Origin: Burkholderiaceae bacterium
GTDB taxonomy: Bacteria > Pseudomonadota > Gammaproteobacteria > Burkholderiales > Burkholderiaceae_E
Direction of reading: 5' to 3'
Assembly: GCA_023954045.1 (NCBI GenBank)
Contig: JAMLIR010000001.1
Span: 496,001-560,000, forward strand
DNA length: 64,000 nt
A program made the position numbers and the translations under genes. The notes below the pieces were generated by a model. That model was not told the DNA's origin and made no database searches. It worked only from the letters and a program-made list of their open reading frames with translations. Each line of letters begins with the position of its first letter. The first letter of the stretch is position 1. Shown piece by piece: positions 52,958 to 63,431 of this stretch.

Positions 52958-55294
52958 ATGTCCAGCATCCGCTACGAGAAGGACGCCAACGGCGTCGTCA
53001 CCCTGCTTCTCGATGCCCCAGACCAGCCGGTCAACACGATGAATGCGGGCTTCCAGGCCGACCTGAGGAGGAGCGTCGAGCGCCTGGAGGCGGAGCGCCA
53101 CCACATCCGGGGCGTGATCCTCACGTCGGCCAAGCGGACCTTCTTCGCGGGCGGCGACCTGCGCGCACTGATCGCGGTCCGCGCCGACGACGCCCCGGCG
53201 TTCTTCCGCGAACTGGAGGCAATGAAGGCATGCCTTCGCCGCATCGAGAAACTCGGGCGGCCCGTGGTCGCGGCGATCAATGGCAGCGCCCTCGGCGGCG
53301 GACTCGAGATCGCGCTTTCCTGCCACGCGCGCCTCTGCATCGATGATCCGTCGATCGAAATCGGGTTCCCCGAAGTGACGCTGGGTCTGCTGCCCGGCGC
53401 CGGCGGCGTCGTGAAGACCGTACGCCTGCTCGGACTGCAGGCCGCGCTTCCTTTTCTGAGCGAGGGCCGCCGCGTCGCGCCTGCGAAGGCGCTCGACATG
53501 GGCCTGATCGACGGGCTCGCGCGCGATCGCGACGACCTGCTGGCGCGCGCGCTCGCCTGGATCGACACCCACCCCCACGCTCATCAGCCCTGGGACGACC
53601 CGAAGCACCGGATCCCCGGCGGCACGCCATCGAGCCCCGCGGTCGCGGGAGTGCTGCCGATCGCGCCGGCGATCCTGCAGCAGCAGACACGCGGCAACTT
53701 TCCCGCTCCCGAGGCGATCCTCGCGGCGGCGGTCGAAAGTGCCCAGGTGGACTTCGACACGGCAATGCGCATCGAGTCGCGCTACATGACCCGACTGGTC
53801 ACCGGGCAGGTCGCGAAGAACATGATCGGGACGCTGTTCTTCCAGCTCAACGACGTGAAGGCCGGCAAGAGCCGACCTGCCGACCCGCCGCGCTGGCGGG
53901 CTGCCCGAGTCGGCGTCCTCGGGGCCGGGATGATGGGGTCCGGCATCGCGTGGGCGTGCGCGAGCCGCGGGGTCCCCTGCGTCCTCGAGGACGTCGAACT
54001 CGCGAAAGCCGAGCAAGGCAAGTCCTATTCGGCGCGCCTGCTCGCCAAGCGCGTCGAGAAGGGGCGCATGACCGCCGCCGAGGCGGAAAAGGTGCTTGCG
54101 GCGATCACTCCGACCGCAGCGGTCGGCGATCTTGCCGACTGCGACCTGGTCATCGAGGCAGTGTTCGAGAACCGTGACCTGAAGGCCCGCGTCACCCGTG
54201 AGGCCGAAGCGGCGCTCGCGGGCGACGCCGTGGTCGCGTCGAACACGTCGACGCTCCCGATCACCGGGCTCGCGGAGGCGTCGAAGCGCCCGGAGCGCTT
54301 CATCGGCCTGCACTTCTTCTCGCCGGTCGATCGCATGCAGCTGGTCGAGATCATCAAGGGCAAGCGGACTTCGGCCGACACGCTGGCTCGTGCCTACGAT
54401 TTCGTGCTCCAGATCGGCAAGACGCCGATCGTGGTCAACGATTCGCGAGGCTTCTACACGAGCCGGGTCTTCGGAACCTTCGTCAACGAGGGAATGGCAC
54501 TGGTCGGCGAAGGGGTCCCGGCTGCGATGGTGGAGAACGCAGGCTGGCAGATCGGGATGCCGGTCGGGCCGCTCGCGGTGCTCGACGAAGTGTCGCTGAA
54601 GCTCGCCGACGACGTACTCCACCAGGAACTCGCCGACCTGGAACGCGAGCAGCAAGGGCACGAACACGGCCACGCGCGCGGGCACGCGCATGGCCACGAC
54701 CACGAGCATGCCCACGAACATCGCCACGGCGATGGCCGTGAGCATGGACACGAGCATGGTCACGAGCATGGACACGAACATGCCCACGACCACGGCCACG
54801 CGATGGCGAGTCATTCGGCCGCCGGTCATCGCCATGCCCACAAGGTGAAGAGCCGGAGGGTGCCGGAGTCGGCCGTGTACGTGCTCGAGAAGATGGCGCA
54901 CGGCTTCAAGCGGATGGGCCGCGCCTACGGCGGGGGCTTCTACGACTATCCGCAGGACGCGGAGAAGGCGCTTTGGCCCGGCCTGAAGGTGTTCGAGCGC
55001 GGCGGACGCGCGATTCCTTTCGAGGACGTGAAGGACCGCATGCTGTATGCGCAAGCGATCGAATCGGTGCGCTGCCTCGAGGAAGGCGTGCTCGAGTCGA
55101 CGCGCGACGCGAACATCGGTTCGATCTTCGGATGGGGATTCCCGGCCTGGACCGGCGGCACCATCCAGTTCGTCAACCATGTCGGCGTGCGCGCGTTCGT
55201 CGCGCGCGCCCGGGAGCTCGCGCAACGCTACGGCGAGCGCTTCGCCCCGCCGGCGTCGCTGCTGAAGCACGCCGAGCAGGACACCCCCCTATAG
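52958..55294 (+). CDS. FadB/FadJ-type enoyl-CoA hydratase/3-hydroxyacyl-CoA dehydrogenase with His-rich insert
   Basis: A 778-residue bifunctional beta-oxidation enzyme from ATG 52958. The N-terminal crotonase domain (1-200) has SAKRTFFAGGDLRAL and INGSALGGGLEIALSCHARL. The NAD-binding domain begins near residue 312 with VGVLGAGMMGSGIAWA and contains SNTSTLPIT and FIGLHFFSPVDRMQLVEI. The first C-terminal dehydrogenase domain follows (NDSRGFYTSRVFGTFVNE). Residues 568-628 are then a 61-residue segment with 25 histidines, mostly His at alternate positions with Glu, Gly, Ala or Asp, before normal sequence resumes (YGGGFYDYP). Part of it is coded by tandem 12-base repeats. The enzyme would act in beta-oxidation of the acyl-CoAs made in this region. 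Confidence 0.9.
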   Translation: MSSIRYEKDANGVVTLLLDAPDQPVNTMNAGFQADLRRSVERLEAERHHIRGVILTSAKRTFFAGGDLRALIAVRADDAPAFFRELEAMKACLRRIEKLGRPVVAAINGSALGGGLEIALSCHARLCIDDPSIEIGFPEVTLGLLPGAGGVVKTVRLLGLQAALPFLSEGRRVAPAKALDMGLIDGLARDRDDLLARALAWIDTHPHAHQPWDDPKHRIPGGTPSSPAVAGVLPIAPAILQQQTRGNFPAPEAILAAAVESAQVDFDTAMRIESRYMTRLVTGQVAKNMIGTLFFQLNDVKAGKSRPADPPRWRAARVGVLGAGMMGSGIAWACASRGVPCVLEDVELAKAEQGKSYSARLLAKRVEKGRMTAAEAEKVLAAITPTAAVGDLADCDLVIEAVFENRDLKARVTREAEAALAGDAVVASNTSTLPITGLAEASKRPERFIGLHFFSPVDRMQLVEIIKGKRTSADTLARAYDFVLQIGKTPIVVNDSRGFYTSRVFGTFVNEGMALVGEGVPAAMVENAGWQIGMPVGPLAVLDEVSLKLADDVLHQELADLEREQQGHEHGHARGHAHGHDHEHAHEHRHGDGREHGHEHGHEHGHEHAHDHGHAMASHSAAGHRHAHKVKSRRVPESAVYVLEKMAHGFKRMGRAYGGGFYDYPQDAEKALWPGLKVFERGGRAIPFEDVKDRMLYAQAIESVRCLEEGVLESTRDANIGSIFGWGFPAWTGGTIQFVNHVGVRAFVARARELAQRYGERFAPPASLLKHAEQDTPL
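54740..54787 (+). repeat. Tandem 12-base repeat inside the FadB-like gene
   Basis: Four consecutive 12-base units: GAGCATGGACAC, GAGCATGGTCAC, GAGCATGGACAC and GAACATGCCCAC. Each encodes E-H-G-H or E-H-A-H. Frame is kept because the unit is a multiple of three. The array is a likely site of slippage and length variation between strains. Confidence 0.85.
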
Positions 55295-55306
55295 GAGGGA
55301 CACGCG

Positions 55307-56113
55307 ATGTCCGGATCGGTAACCACTGTGCGGCAAGACGGCGACCGGGCGGTCACCGTCGAACACGATGGTCCCGTGACGATCGTGACGCTGTCGCGGC
55401 CCGAGGCGCGCAACGCGGTCGACCGCCCCACCGCCGAAGCGCTTGCATCGGCCTTCGCGCAGTTCGACGCAGATCCCGCGCGCAGCGTCGCGGTATTCCA
55501 CGGTGCCAACGGCCACTTCTGCGCCGGCGCGGACCTCAAGGCGCTCGCCGGCGGCGCTCGCCGCAACCGTCTCGCGCCGGATGGCGACGGCCCGATGGGC
55601 CCGAGCCGGATGCTGCTCTCGAAACCGGTCGTCGCGGCGATCTCGGGCTACGCGGTCGCCGGCGGCCTCGAACTGGCGCTGTGGTGCGACCTCAGGATCG
55701 TCGAGCAGACTGCCACCCTCGGCGTGTTTTGCCGCCGCTTCGGCGTCCCGCTGATCGACGGCGGCACGGTGCGCCTGCCGCGCCTGATCGGCCTGTCGCA
55801 TGCGCTCGACCTGATCCTGACCGGGCGCGCAGTGACGGCCGAAGAGGCGATGCGGATCGGGCTGGCCAACCGGATCGTGCCCGACGGGACCTCGCGCGCG
55901 GCGGCGGTCGCGCTCGCCCAGGAACTCGCAGCGCTGCCGCAGACGTGCCTGCGCAACGATCGGCGCTCGGCCTACGAGCAGTCCGGCCTCACGATCGACG
56001 AGGCGCTCGCCAACGAGTTCGCGCTGGGCATGCGCACGCTCGAGGACGACGAGGCCATCGCCGGCGCAACGCGTTTCGCCGCGGGTGCCGGGCGCCACGG
56101 CGCCACGAGCTGA
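55307..56113 (+). CDS. Enoyl-CoA hydratase/isomerase family protein
   Basis: A 268-residue crotonase, 12 bases after the FadB-like gene. The N-terminal block is VTIVTLSRPEARNAVDRPTA, oxyanion-loop residues are NGHFCAGADLKAL, and SGYAVAGGLELALWCDLRI follows. In the catalytic region FGVPLIDGGTVRLPRLIG one of the two glutamates of true hydratases is replaced, so hydratase activity is doubtful. The same pattern is common in a group annotated simply as crotonase/enoyl-CoA hydratase. Confidence 0.85.
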   Translation: MSGSVTTVRQDGDRAVTVEHDGPVTIVTLSRPEARNAVDRPTAEALASAFAQFDADPARSVAVFHGANGHFCAGADLKALAGGARRNRLAPDGDGPMGPSRMLLSKPVVAAISGYAVAGGLELALWCDLRIVEQTATLGVFCRRFGVPLIDGGTVRLPRLIGLSHALDLILTGRAVTAEEAMRIGLANRIVPDGTSRAAAVALAQELAALPQTCLRNDRRSAYEQSGLTIDEALANEFALGMRTLEDDEAIAGATRFAAGAGRHGATS

Positions 56114-56135
56114 GCTGGCCGGGAACACCCCGAAA

Positions 56136-57791
56136 GTGACCACGACCGTCCGCCCCGAGAAGCGGCTGCACCCCTGGCGGGAGCCCGTCAGGCCCCGTCC
56201 CGCCGCGACGATCCTCCTGCTGCGCGACACCGGGGACGGGCCGCAGGTGCTGATGACGCGCCGGTCGGCGCAGGCGAGCTTTGCCCCGGGCGCCTACGTC
56301 TTTCCCGGCGGTGTCGTCGACGCGCGCGACGCGTCGCCGCTGGCCCGCGAGCGCGCCGACGTCCGTGCCGACCAGGACGAAGAGGTCCTTTCGTTCGCGA
56401 CCGCGGCCGTGCGCGAGGCGTTCGAGGAGCTCGGCATCCTGCTGGCACGGGGTGGCGCGCACGCCGCGGCGATCGCCGACATCGCGCGGCGACTCGACCG
56501 CCGTCGCGAAGCCGACCTGTTCTCGCAGGTCGCCGAACGCGGGCTGCGGCTGGCCCTGGACGAGGTGCACTGGCTCAGCCATTGGGTCACCGACCGCGAT
56601 CTTCCGAAACGCTTCGACGCGCGATTCTTCGTCGCGCGCATGCCCGAGCACCAGCAGCCGGTCGCCGACGAAGGCGAGCAGTTCGAGCCGATCTGGGTGA
56701 CACCAGCCGAGGGGCTCGCGCGGCACGCGGAACGGAAGTTCAACATCATCTTCCCGACGATCCGCACGCTTCGCCAGCTCACGCGCTTCGGCAGCGTCGA
56801 CGAGGTCATCGAACATGCCCGCAGCCAGGCGAGCATCCGCGTCTCGTGCCCGCGCGGAGGCTGGTTGCGCGGGCGCATCGAGCGCTTCAGCGAGGACGAG
56901 CTGCCCTACGGCGAGCTCGAACTGGTGACGCCGGACGGCAGCATCCACCACTCGCTCGACTGGCAATCCGAGCGCGTGGTGCCGTTGCTGCGGCACGTGC
57001 ATCGGCTGACCGCGCCCAACCCGGGGCGGATGACCGGGCCGGGAACGAACACGTACCTGGTCGGCGCCCCGGGCGACTGGCTCGTGATCGACCCGGGGCC
57101 CGACGATGCGGCGCACATCGACCGGATCGCCGCGTTCGTCGGCGACGGGCTGAAGACGATCGTCTGCACGCACGCGCACCCCGACCACGCGCCCGGCGCC
57201 CGGCCGTTGCAGCGGCGCACCGGCGCGAAGATCGTCGGGCGGCCGAGCGGGCCGGACTTCAATCCGGACTGGGCCTTCAGCCCGGACGAGACGCTCGAAG
57301 ACGGCGCGCGGCTGCGAGTGGGCGACTCGACGCTACGGGTGCTGCACACCCCCGGCCACGCGGAGCACCACGTCTGCCTGCTGCTGGAGGAGGACGGGCT
57401 GCTGTTCTCCGGCGATCACATCCTCAACGGATCGACGACCGTCGTCGACCCGCCCGACGGCGACATGCGCGCGTACGTGGCGTCGCTCGAAAGGCTGGCC
57501 GCAGAGCCGTTCGAGTTCATCCTGCCCGCGCACGGGCACGTGATCGCACGCGCCAAGACCGAGATCGCCCGACTGATCGCGCACCGGATGGCACGCGAGG
57601 CCAAGGTCGTCGGCGCGCTCGATCGCCTGGGCGGCGGCACGCTCGACGAGCTGGTGGTGCTCGCCTACGACGACGTCGATCCGATCCTGCACCCGGTGGC
57701 CATGCGCTCGCTCACCGCGCACCTGCTGAAGTTGCGGGACGAGCGGCGCGCGACGCTCGACGAGCGCACGAAGCGCTGGCAACCGGCCTGA
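56136..57791 (+). CDS. NUDIX hydrolase - metallo-beta-lactamase fold fusion
   Basis: A 551-residue two-domain protein from GTG 56136; the frame runs farther upstream but would overlap the previous gene. The N-terminal NUDIX-like domain (about 20-200) has [13 protein letters not shown] and the Nudix-box-like helix [14 protein letters not shown]. The C-terminal metallo-beta-lactamase domain (about 290-500) has the zinc motif HAHPDHAPG, then [27 protein letters not shown] and a winged-helix tail as in LACTB2-like hydrolases. LACTB2-group proteins act on thioesters or RNA. The NUDIX part may hydrolyse CoA or nucleotides, which would suit an acyl-CoA setting. Confidence 0.85.
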   Translation: MTTTVRPEKRLHPWREPVRPRPAATILLLRDTGDGPQVLMTRRSAQASFAPGAYVFPGGVVDARDASPLARERADVRADQDEEVLSFATAAVREAFEELGILLARGGAHAAAIADIARRLDRRREADLFSQVAERGLRLALDEVHWLSHWVTDRDLPKRFDARFFVARMPEHQQPVADEGEQFEPIWVTPAEGLARHAERKFNIIFPTIRTLRQLTRFGSVDEVIEHARSQASIRVSCPRGGWLRGRIERFSEDELPYGELELVTPDGSIHHSLDWQSERVVPLLRHVHRLTAPNPGRMTGPGTNTYLVGAPGDWLVIDPGPDDAAHIDRIAAFVGDGLKTIVCTHAHPDHAPGARPLQRRTGAKIVGRPSGPDFNPDWAFSPDETLEDGARLRVGDSTLRVLHTPGHAEHHVCLLLEEDGLLFSGDHILNGSTTVVDPPDGDMRAYVASLERLAAEPFEFILPAHGHVIARAKTEIARLIAHRMAREAKVVGALDRLGGGTLDELVVLAYDDVDPILHPVAMRSLTAHLLKLRDERRATLDERTKRWQPA

Positions 57792-57815
57792 CGCACGCCA
57801 GCGAGGAACGGGGAA

Positions 57816-57842
57816 AGCAAAAGGCCCGCCGAAGCGGGCCTT
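57816..57842 (-). terminator. Rho-independent terminator of pnp
   Basis: Read on the minus strand, GCCCGC-TTCG-GCGGGC forms a 6-bp stem with a UUCG tetraloop followed by CTTTTGCTTT. It lies 34 bases beyond the pnp stop codon and between convergent genes. Confidence 0.75.
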
Positions 57843-57875
57843 CGCGAGGCCGGGCGGCTCCGCCCGGCTGGCGAC

Positions 57876-60002
57876 TCAGCTCGCGGATTGCGCCGCGGCC
57901 TCCTCGGGGGTGACCGCCTTCATCGAAAGGCGCAGGCGCCCCTTGTCGTCGGCCTCGATCACCTTGACGCGCACGACCTGGCCCTCCTTCACGTAGTCGG
58001 AGACCTGGTTCACCCGCTCGTTGGCGATCTGCGAGACGTGCAGCAGCCCGTCGCGGCCCGGCATCACCTGGACGATCGCGCCGAAATCGAGGATCTTCAG
58101 CACCGTGCCCTCGTAGATCCGGCCGATCTCGACCTCGGCGGTCAGGTCCTCGATGATCTTCTGCGCGCGCTTGGCGGCCGCGCCGTCGACCGCGGCGATC
58201 GTGATCGAGCCGTCGTCCTGGATGTCGATCTGCGTGCCGGTGGTCTCGGTGATCTGGCGGATCGTGGCGCCGCCCTTGCCGATGACGTCGCGGATCCGCT
58301 CCGGGTTGATCTTCATCGTGTACATGCGCGGCGCGAAGTCGGACAGCTCCTCGCGGGCCCCGCCGATCGCCTGCTGCATCAGCCCGAGGATGTGCATGCG
58401 GCCCTCGCGCGCCTGCGCAAGCGCGACCTGCATGATCTCCTTGGTGATGCCCTGGATCTTGATGTCCATCTGCAGCGCGGTGATGCCGGTGGTCGTGCCG
58501 GCCACCTTGAAGTCCATGTCGCCGAGGTGATCCTCGTCGCCCAGGATGTCGGTGAGCACGGCGAAGCGGCCGCCTTCCTTGATCAGGCCCATCGCGACGC
58601 CCGCGACGTGCGACTTCACCGGCACGCCGGCGTCCATCAGCGCGAGGCAGCCGCCGCAGACCGAGGCCATCGACGACGAGCCGTTCGACTCGGTGATCTC
58701 GGAGACGACGCGCAGCGAGTACGCGAACGCCTCGGCACCGGGCAGCAGCGGGCGGATCGCCCGCTTGGCGAGGTTGCCGTGACCCACTTCGCGGCGCTTC
58801 GGCGAGCCGAAGCGACCCGTTTCGCCGGTCGCGAACGGCGGCATGTTGTAGTTGAACATGAAGCGCTCGCGGTACTCGCCGGTGATCGCGTCGATGATCT
58901 GCTCGTCGCGCGAGGTGCCCAGCGTGGCGACGACGATCGCCTGCGTCTCGCCGCGCGTGAACAGCGCCGAGCCGTGCGCCCGCGGCATCACGCTGGTGCG
59001 GATCGCGATCGGCCGCACCGTGCGCGTGTCGCGGCCGTCGATGCGCGGCTCGCCCGACAGGATCTGGCTGCGCACGATCCGGTACTGCAGGTCGAACAGC
59101 ATGTTGCCCAGCTCGTTGGCGTCGGGCGGCGGATGGCCGTGCGTGGCGGCGTCCTCGACGATTCTCGCGATCGTCGCCTTCTCGATCTCGCCGATGCGGG
59201 TCATGCGCTGCTGCTTGTTGCGCAGTGCGTAAGCGGCGCGCATGTCGGCCTCGGCCAGCTCGTTGACGCGGGCGATCAGGCCCTCGTTCTTCGGCGTGGG
59301 AGCCCAGTCCCAGGCAGGCTTGCCGGCCATCTCGACCAGCTCGTCGATCGCCTTGATCGCGGTCTGCATCTGCTCGTGGCCGTAGACGACCGCGCCGAGC
59401 ATCACGTCTTCGGGCAGCTCGTGGGCCTCGGACTCGACCATCAGGACCGCGGCATCGGTGCCGGCGACGACCAGGTCGAGCTTCGAGTTGTCCATCTGCG
59501 TGGCGCTCGGGTTCAGCACGTACTGGCCGTCGATGTAGCCGACGCGCGCTGCGCCGATCGGGCCGTCGAACGGGATGCCCGACAGCGCGAGAGCGGCCGA
59601 AGCGCCCAGCATGGCCGGGATGTCGCTGTCGACCTCGGGGTTGCTCGACATCACCTGGACGATGACCTGGACCTCGTTGTAGAAGCCCTCGGGGAACAGC
59701 GGGCGGATCGGCCGGTCGATCAGGCGGCAGATCAGGATTTCGCGCTCGGTCGGACGGCCTTCGCGCTTGAAGAAGCCGCCGGGAATGCGCCCGGCAGCGT
59801 AGAACTTCTCGACGTAGTCGACGGTGAGGGGGAAGAAGTCCTGGCCGGGCTTGGCGCTGCGCGCCGCGACCACGGTGGCCAGCACCACGGTGTCGTCCAT
59901 GTTCACGACGACCGAGCCCGACGCCTGCCGGGCGATCTCGCCGGTCTCGATGGTGACGGTGTTGTCCCCCCACTGGAACGTCTTCTTTGCGATTTCGAAC
60001 AC
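57876..60002 (-). CDS. pnp: Polynucleotide phosphorylase
   Basis: Phosphorolytic 3'-5' exoribonuclease of the RNA degradosome. The GTG at 60002 ([12 protein letters not shown]...) is preferred over ATG 60020 because AAAGGA lies 6 bases before it; this gives 708 residues, the usual size. Two RNase PH domains are visible ([20 protein letters not shown] in the first; [18 protein letters not shown] in the second), then a KH domain ([17 protein letters not shown]) and an S1 domain ([12 protein letters not shown]-like, [11 protein letters not shown]). It follows rpsO, the usual bacterial order. Confidence 0.96.
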   Translation of the reverse strand: MFEIAKKTFQWGDNTVTIETGEIARQASGSVVVNMDDTVVLATVVAARSAKPGQDFFPLTVDYVEKFYAAGRIPGGFFKREGRPTEREILICRLIDRPIRPLFPEGFYNEVQVIVQVMSSNPEVDSDIPAMLGASAALALSGIPFDGPIGAARVGYIDGQYVLNPSATQMDNSKLDLVVAGTDAAVLMVESEAHELPEDVMLGAVVYGHEQMQTAIKAIDELVEMAGKPAWDWAPTPKNEGLIARVNELAEADMRAAYALRNKQQRMTRIGEIEKATIARIVEDAATHGHPPPDANELGNMLFDLQYRIVRSQILSGEPRIDGRDTRTVRPIAIRTSVMPRAHGSALFTRGETQAIVVATLGTSRDEQIIDAITGEYRERFMFNYNMPPFATGETGRFGSPKRREVGHGNLAKRAIRPLLPGAEAFAYSLRVVSEITESNGSSSMASVCGGCLALMDAGVPVKSHVAGVAMGLIKEGGRFAVLTDILGDEDHLGDMDFKVAGTTTGITALQMDIKIQGITKEIMQVALAQAREGRMHILGLMQQAIGGAREELSDFAPRMYTMKINPERIRDVIGKGGATIRQITETTGTQIDIQDDGSITIAAVDGAAAKRAQKIIEDLTAEVEIGRIYEGTVLKILDFGAIVQVMPGRDGLLHVSQIANERVNQVSDYVKEGQVVRVKVIEADDKGRLRLSMKAVTPEEAAAQSAS

Positions 60003-60074
60003 TTGGATTCCTTTCAACATTGCCCGCGCGATCAGTCCGGCGGCGCGGTTCGCCTGTCAGCAGTCCAAAACAAG

Positions 60075-60101
60075 AAACCCGCAAGGTTCGCTTGCGGGTT
60101 T
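60075..60101 (-). terminator. rpsO-pnp intergenic terminator
   Basis: AAACCCGCAAG and CTTGCGGGTTT form an 11-bp perfect stem with a 5-base loop. On the minus strand it is followed by CTTGTTTTGG. It partly uncouples rpsO from pnp, as in many bacteria. Confidence 0.85.
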
Positions 60102-60114
60102 CGGCTCCGTTCTG

Positions 60115-60384
60115 TCAACCGCGCAGACCGAGTCTCTCGATCAGCGCCTTGTAACTCGAGGGGTTCGTGCCCTTCAGGTAATCCAGCAGCTTGCGGCGCC
60201 GGCTGACCATCTTCAGCAGGCCGCGGCGCGAATGGTGGTCTTTCGCGTGGGTCTTGAAGTGATCGGTCAGCTCGACGATGCGAGCGGTGAGCAGCGCGAC
60301 CTGGACCTCGGGAGATCCGGTGTCTTTCGCGCCGCGCTGGTAGTCGGCGACGATCTTCGCCTTGTCGATGTTGGCGACAGCCAT
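60115..60384 (-). CDS. rpsO: 30S ribosomal protein S15
   Basis: An 89-residue protein, the standard S15 length, from ATG 60384 ([16 protein letters not shown]) with GGGG upstream. The conserved helices [35 protein letters not shown] and [20 protein letters not shown] are all present. It binds 16S rRNA centrally in the small subunit. An upstream in-frame ATG would add 12 residues without family support. Confidence 0.97.
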   Translation of the reverse strand: MAVANIDKAKIVADYQRGAKDTGSPEVQVALLTARIVELTDHFKTHAKDHHSRRGLLKMVSRRRKLLDYLKGTNPSSYKALIERLGLRG

Positions 60385-60504
60385 GAGTTTCCCCTGTAAA
60401 GAGACATCCACTTGCGGCATCGCCGGGCTGCGATGCCGTGCCTGTCCGCGCCTGCCCGGAACGAAAGCCGGGCGCGAAAACGGTCGATTATAACCGGAAC
60501 GGCC

Positions 60505-61806
60505 TCAGCTCGCCGGCCGCCGCATCGAGCAGGACTGGGGCCGGGTCGACTGCCGGAGGTCGACGAACAATTCGGTGCGAAAGCCCAGCCCGCTGCCCTC
60601 CAGGTCGTATTTCGGCGCCCCCGGGCCGGCTGCGGCCCCCGCCCGCTCCATGACCGAGACATACAACGGTGTCAGCAACTGGTGGTCGGCGGCGCGCATC
60701 GTGGCGGTGTACGGGGGCGCCCGGTGGGTGCGCCCCTCGAGCGCGCGCGCCACGGCGGCGGCCTCGGTCGTGCCCGCGGCCTCGATCGCGGCAGCCAGCA
60801 ACTCGATCATGACCACGTGGCGCATGTTGAAGTAGTCCTCGCGCGGGTCGCGAAGGCGCCTGCGGAAGTCGAGGTAGATGCGCTCCGCGTCCTGCACGCC
60901 GGCGTTCGGGTGCCACTCGGCCACCGCCCGCACCCGCCCCACGCCGGCCTCGCCGATCGCTGCGGGCGCGCCCAACCCGTTGCCGTAGAAGGTGTAGAAG
61001 TCCGCCGCCAGGCCCACCTCGCGCGCGGCGCGCACCAGGAAGGTCAGGTCGTTGCCCCAGTTGCCGGTGACCACGGTATCTGCACCCGACGCCTTGATCT
61101 TGGCCGCATAGGGGACGAAATCCTTGATCCGCCCGAGCGGGTGGAGTTCGTCGCCGACGATCTCGACGTCGGGGCGCTTCGCGCCGATCATCTGGCGCGC
61201 CAGGCTGGCCACCTGCCGGCCGAAGCTGTAGTCCTGGTTCAGCAGGTAGACGCGGTGGACGCGCCGGTTCTGCGCGAGCGCGTCGACGAGCGCGGCCATC
61301 CGCATGCCGGCGTGGGCGTCGAACCGGAAGTGCCAGAAGCTGCAGCGCTCGTTGGTGAGCGCCGGGTCGACCGCCGAATAGTTCAGGTAGAGGACCCGGT
61401 TGCGCGGCTCTCGGTCGTTGTGCGTGGCCACCGCGTCGAGCAGCGCCGCGGCGACGGCCGAACTGTTTCCCTGCAGCACGAACGGCGTGCGCTGGTCGGT
61501 CGCCTTGCGCAACATGGCGATCGCCTCCTCGACCTGGCCCTGGCTGTCGAGGCGTTCCAGCTGCAGCGGCCGTTGCCTGCCGCCGATCCGCACGCCGCCG
61601 CGCGCGTTCACGCGATCGACCGCGAACAGCAGGTTGCGCCAGACCGAGTCGCCGGCATTGGCGAACGGACCCGAGAACCCTTCGATGACGGCGAGCCGGA
61701 TCGGCTCGCCCGAGGCCTGCGCGCGCGCAGGGCGCGCAGGCAGCGTCGCGAGCAGCGCCGAGGCGCCGATCGCGCCGGTGAATCCGCGGCGTCCCCGATG
61801 AGCCAT
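60505..61806 (-). CDS. Orphan LIV-type ABC substrate-binding protein
   Basis: A 433-residue periplasmic type I binding protein. The signal peptide has a twin-arginine-like start (HRGRRGFTGAIGASALLATL) and cleaves near ARAQA. Mature blocks are IRLAVIEGFSGPFANAGDS, VLYLNYSAVDPALTNERCSFWHFRFD and TVVTGNWGNDLTFLVRAARE. No permease or ATPase gene is adjacent. Its ATG overlaps the leuA stop by one base (TGATG), so it is translated with leuA. The ligand is unknown; a link to branched-chain acids is only suggested by that coupling. Confidence 0.85.
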   Translation of the reverse strand: MAHRGRRGFTGAIGASALLATLPARPARAQASGEPIRLAVIEGFSGPFANAGDSVWRNLLFAVDRVNARGGVRIGGRQRPLQLERLDSQGQVEEAIAMLRKATDQRTPFVLQGNSSAVAAALLDAVATHNDREPRNRVLYLNYSAVDPALTNERCSFWHFRFDAHAGMRMAALVDALAQNRRVHRVYLLNQDYSFGRQVASLARQMIGAKRPDVEIVGDELHPLGRIKDFVPYAAKIKASGADTVVTGNWGNDLTFLVRAAREVGLAADFYTFYGNGLGAPAAIGEAGVGRVRAVAEWHPNAGVQDAERIYLDFRRRLRDPREDYFNMRHVVMIELLAAAIEAAGTTEAAAVARALEGRTHRAPPYTATMRAADHQLLTPLYVSVMERAGAAAGPGAPKYDLEGSGLGFRTELFVDLRQSTRPQSCSMRRPAS

Positions 61807-63353
61807 CAGACGCCCGCCTGCGGATTGACGCGATCGGACTTCGAGTGCAGCTTGTTCAGCGCATTGAGGTAGGCCTTCGCCGAAGCGACGACGATGTCCG
61901 GATCGGCGCCGACGCCGTTGACGATGCGCCCCGACTTGGCCAGCCGCACGGTGACCTCGCCCTGCGACTCGGTGCCGGTGGTGATCGCGTTGACCGAAAA
62001 CAGCATCAGTTCGGCGCCGCTGCTCACCTTCGCCTCGATCGCCTTGAACGTCGCGTCGACCGGCCCGTTGCCTTCGGACTCGCTCGTCTGCTCGCTGCCA
62101 TCCACCGTCATCGTCACGCGCGCGTGCGGACGCTCGCCGGTTTCCGAGGCCTGCGCCATCGAGACGAACTGGTAGTGCTCGTCGGCCTCGTGGTGCACCG
62201 CCTGGTCCGACACCAGCGCGTGGATGTCCTCGTCGAAGATCTCGGCCTTGCGGTCGGCGAGGTCCTTGAAGCGCTGGAACGCCGCGTTGACCTCCTGCTC
62301 GGAATCGAGTTCGATGCCGAGCTCCTGCAGCCGCTGCTTGAACGCATTGCGGCCCGACAGCTTGCCGAGGACGATCTTGTTGGCGGTCCAGCCCACGTCT
62401 TCGGCGCGCATGATCTCGTAGGTGTCGCGCTGCTTGAGCACGCCGTCCTGGTGGATGCCCGAGGCGTGCGCGAACGCGTTGGCGCCGACGACCGCCTTGT
62501 TGGGCTGGACCGGAAAGCCGGTGATGCTGGAGACGAGCTTCGACGCCGGCACGATCTGCGTGGTGTCGACACCGACCTCGAGATCGAAGTAATCGCGACG
62601 GGTCTTCACCGCCATCACGATCTCCTCGAGCGAGGTGTTGCCGGCGCGCTCCCCCAGGCCGTTGACGGTGCACTCGACCTGGCGCGCGCCGCCGATCTTG
62701 ACTGCCGCCAGCGAGTTGGCCACCGCCATGCCGAGGTCGTTGTGGCAATGGACCGACCAGATCGCCTTGCCCGAGTTGGGGATCCGCTCGCGCAGGCTGC
62801 GGATCTGGTTGCCGAACATCTCGGGCACGGCATAGCCGACCGTGTCGGGAATGTTGATCGTCGTCGCACCCTCGGCGATCGCGGCCTCGAGCACCCGGCA
62901 CAGGAAGTCCGGGTCGGAGCGGCTCGCGTCCTCGGGCGAGAACTCGACGTTGTCGGTGAACTTGCGCGCGAAGCGCACCGCAAGCCGGATCTGCTCGTGG
63001 ACCTGCTCGGGCGTCATCCGCAACTTCTTCTCCATGTGCAGCGCCGAGGTCGCCATGAAGGTGTGGATGCGCATCGACTTCGCGCCCTTCAGCGCCTCGG
63101 CGGCGCGCGAGATGTCGCGGTCGTTGGCGCGCGCCAGCGAGCAGACGGTTGAGTCCTTGATCGCGTCGGCGATCGCGCGCACCGCCTCGAAGTCGCCGTT
63201 CGAGGAGGCGGCGAACCCTGCCTCGATCACGTCGACCCGGAGCTTCTCGAGTTGCTTGGCGATGCGCAGCTTCTCCTCGCGGGTCATCGACGCGCCCGGG
63301 CTCTGCTCGCCGTCACGCAAGGTAGTGTCGAAAATGATCAGCTTGTCGGCCAT
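61806..63353 (-). CDS. leuA: 2-isopropylmalate synthase
   Basis: First committed enzyme of leucine synthesis, condensing acetyl-CoA with 2-oxoisovalerate. The 515-residue length is that of bacterial LeuA type 1. The active-site start is [16 protein letters not shown], the metal-binding histidines are in [10 protein letters not shown] and [14 protein letters not shown], and the C-terminal regulatory domain (from about 390) contains the leucine-sensing region. AGGAG lies 7 bases before the ATG. A leucine-rich small ORF and a promoter precede it. Confidence 0.95.
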   Translation of the reverse strand: MADKLIIFDTTLRDGEQSPGASMTREEKLRIAKQLEKLRVDVIEAGFAASSNGDFEAVRAIADAIKDSTVCSLARANDRDISRAAEALKGAKSMRIHTFMATSALHMEKKLRMTPEQVHEQIRLAVRFARKFTDNVEFSPEDASRSDPDFLCRVLEAAIAEGATTINIPDTVGYAVPEMFGNQIRSLRERIPNSGKAIWSVHCHNDLGMAVANSLAAVKIGGARQVECTVNGLGERAGNTSLEEIVMAVKTRRDYFDLEVGVDTTQIVPASKLVSSITGFPVQPNKAVVGANAFAHASGIHQDGVLKQRDTYEIMRAEDVGWTANKIVLGKLSGRNAFKQRLQELGIELDSEQEVNAAFQRFKDLADRKAEIFDEDIHALVSDQAVHHEADEHYQFVSMAQASETGERPHARVTMTVDGSEQTSESEGNGPVDATFKAIEAKVSSGAELMLFSVNAITTGTESQGEVTVRLAKSGRIVNGVGADPDIVVASAKAYLNALNKLHSKSDRVNPQAGV

Positions 63354-63431
63354 CTGAATGCTCCTGGGGTGCCCGGCCCGCTCGTGGCGGGAGGCAAGAG
63401 GGACTGCGACGGTGGTAGGGGGAAGGGGGTG

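Noticed and set aside
54740-54787. Tandem 12-base repeats considered as a CRISPR or IS-end signature
   Set aside because: No spacers, in frame with the coding sequence, and fully explained as coding repeats of E-H-x-H.
54600-54850. Hydrophobic reading frame (many V, M, L) opposite the histidine-rich segment, resembling membrane helices
   Set aside because: It is the reverse complement of CAC/CAT-rich codons, which automatically gives GTG/ATG. It lies within a shadow frame without start context.
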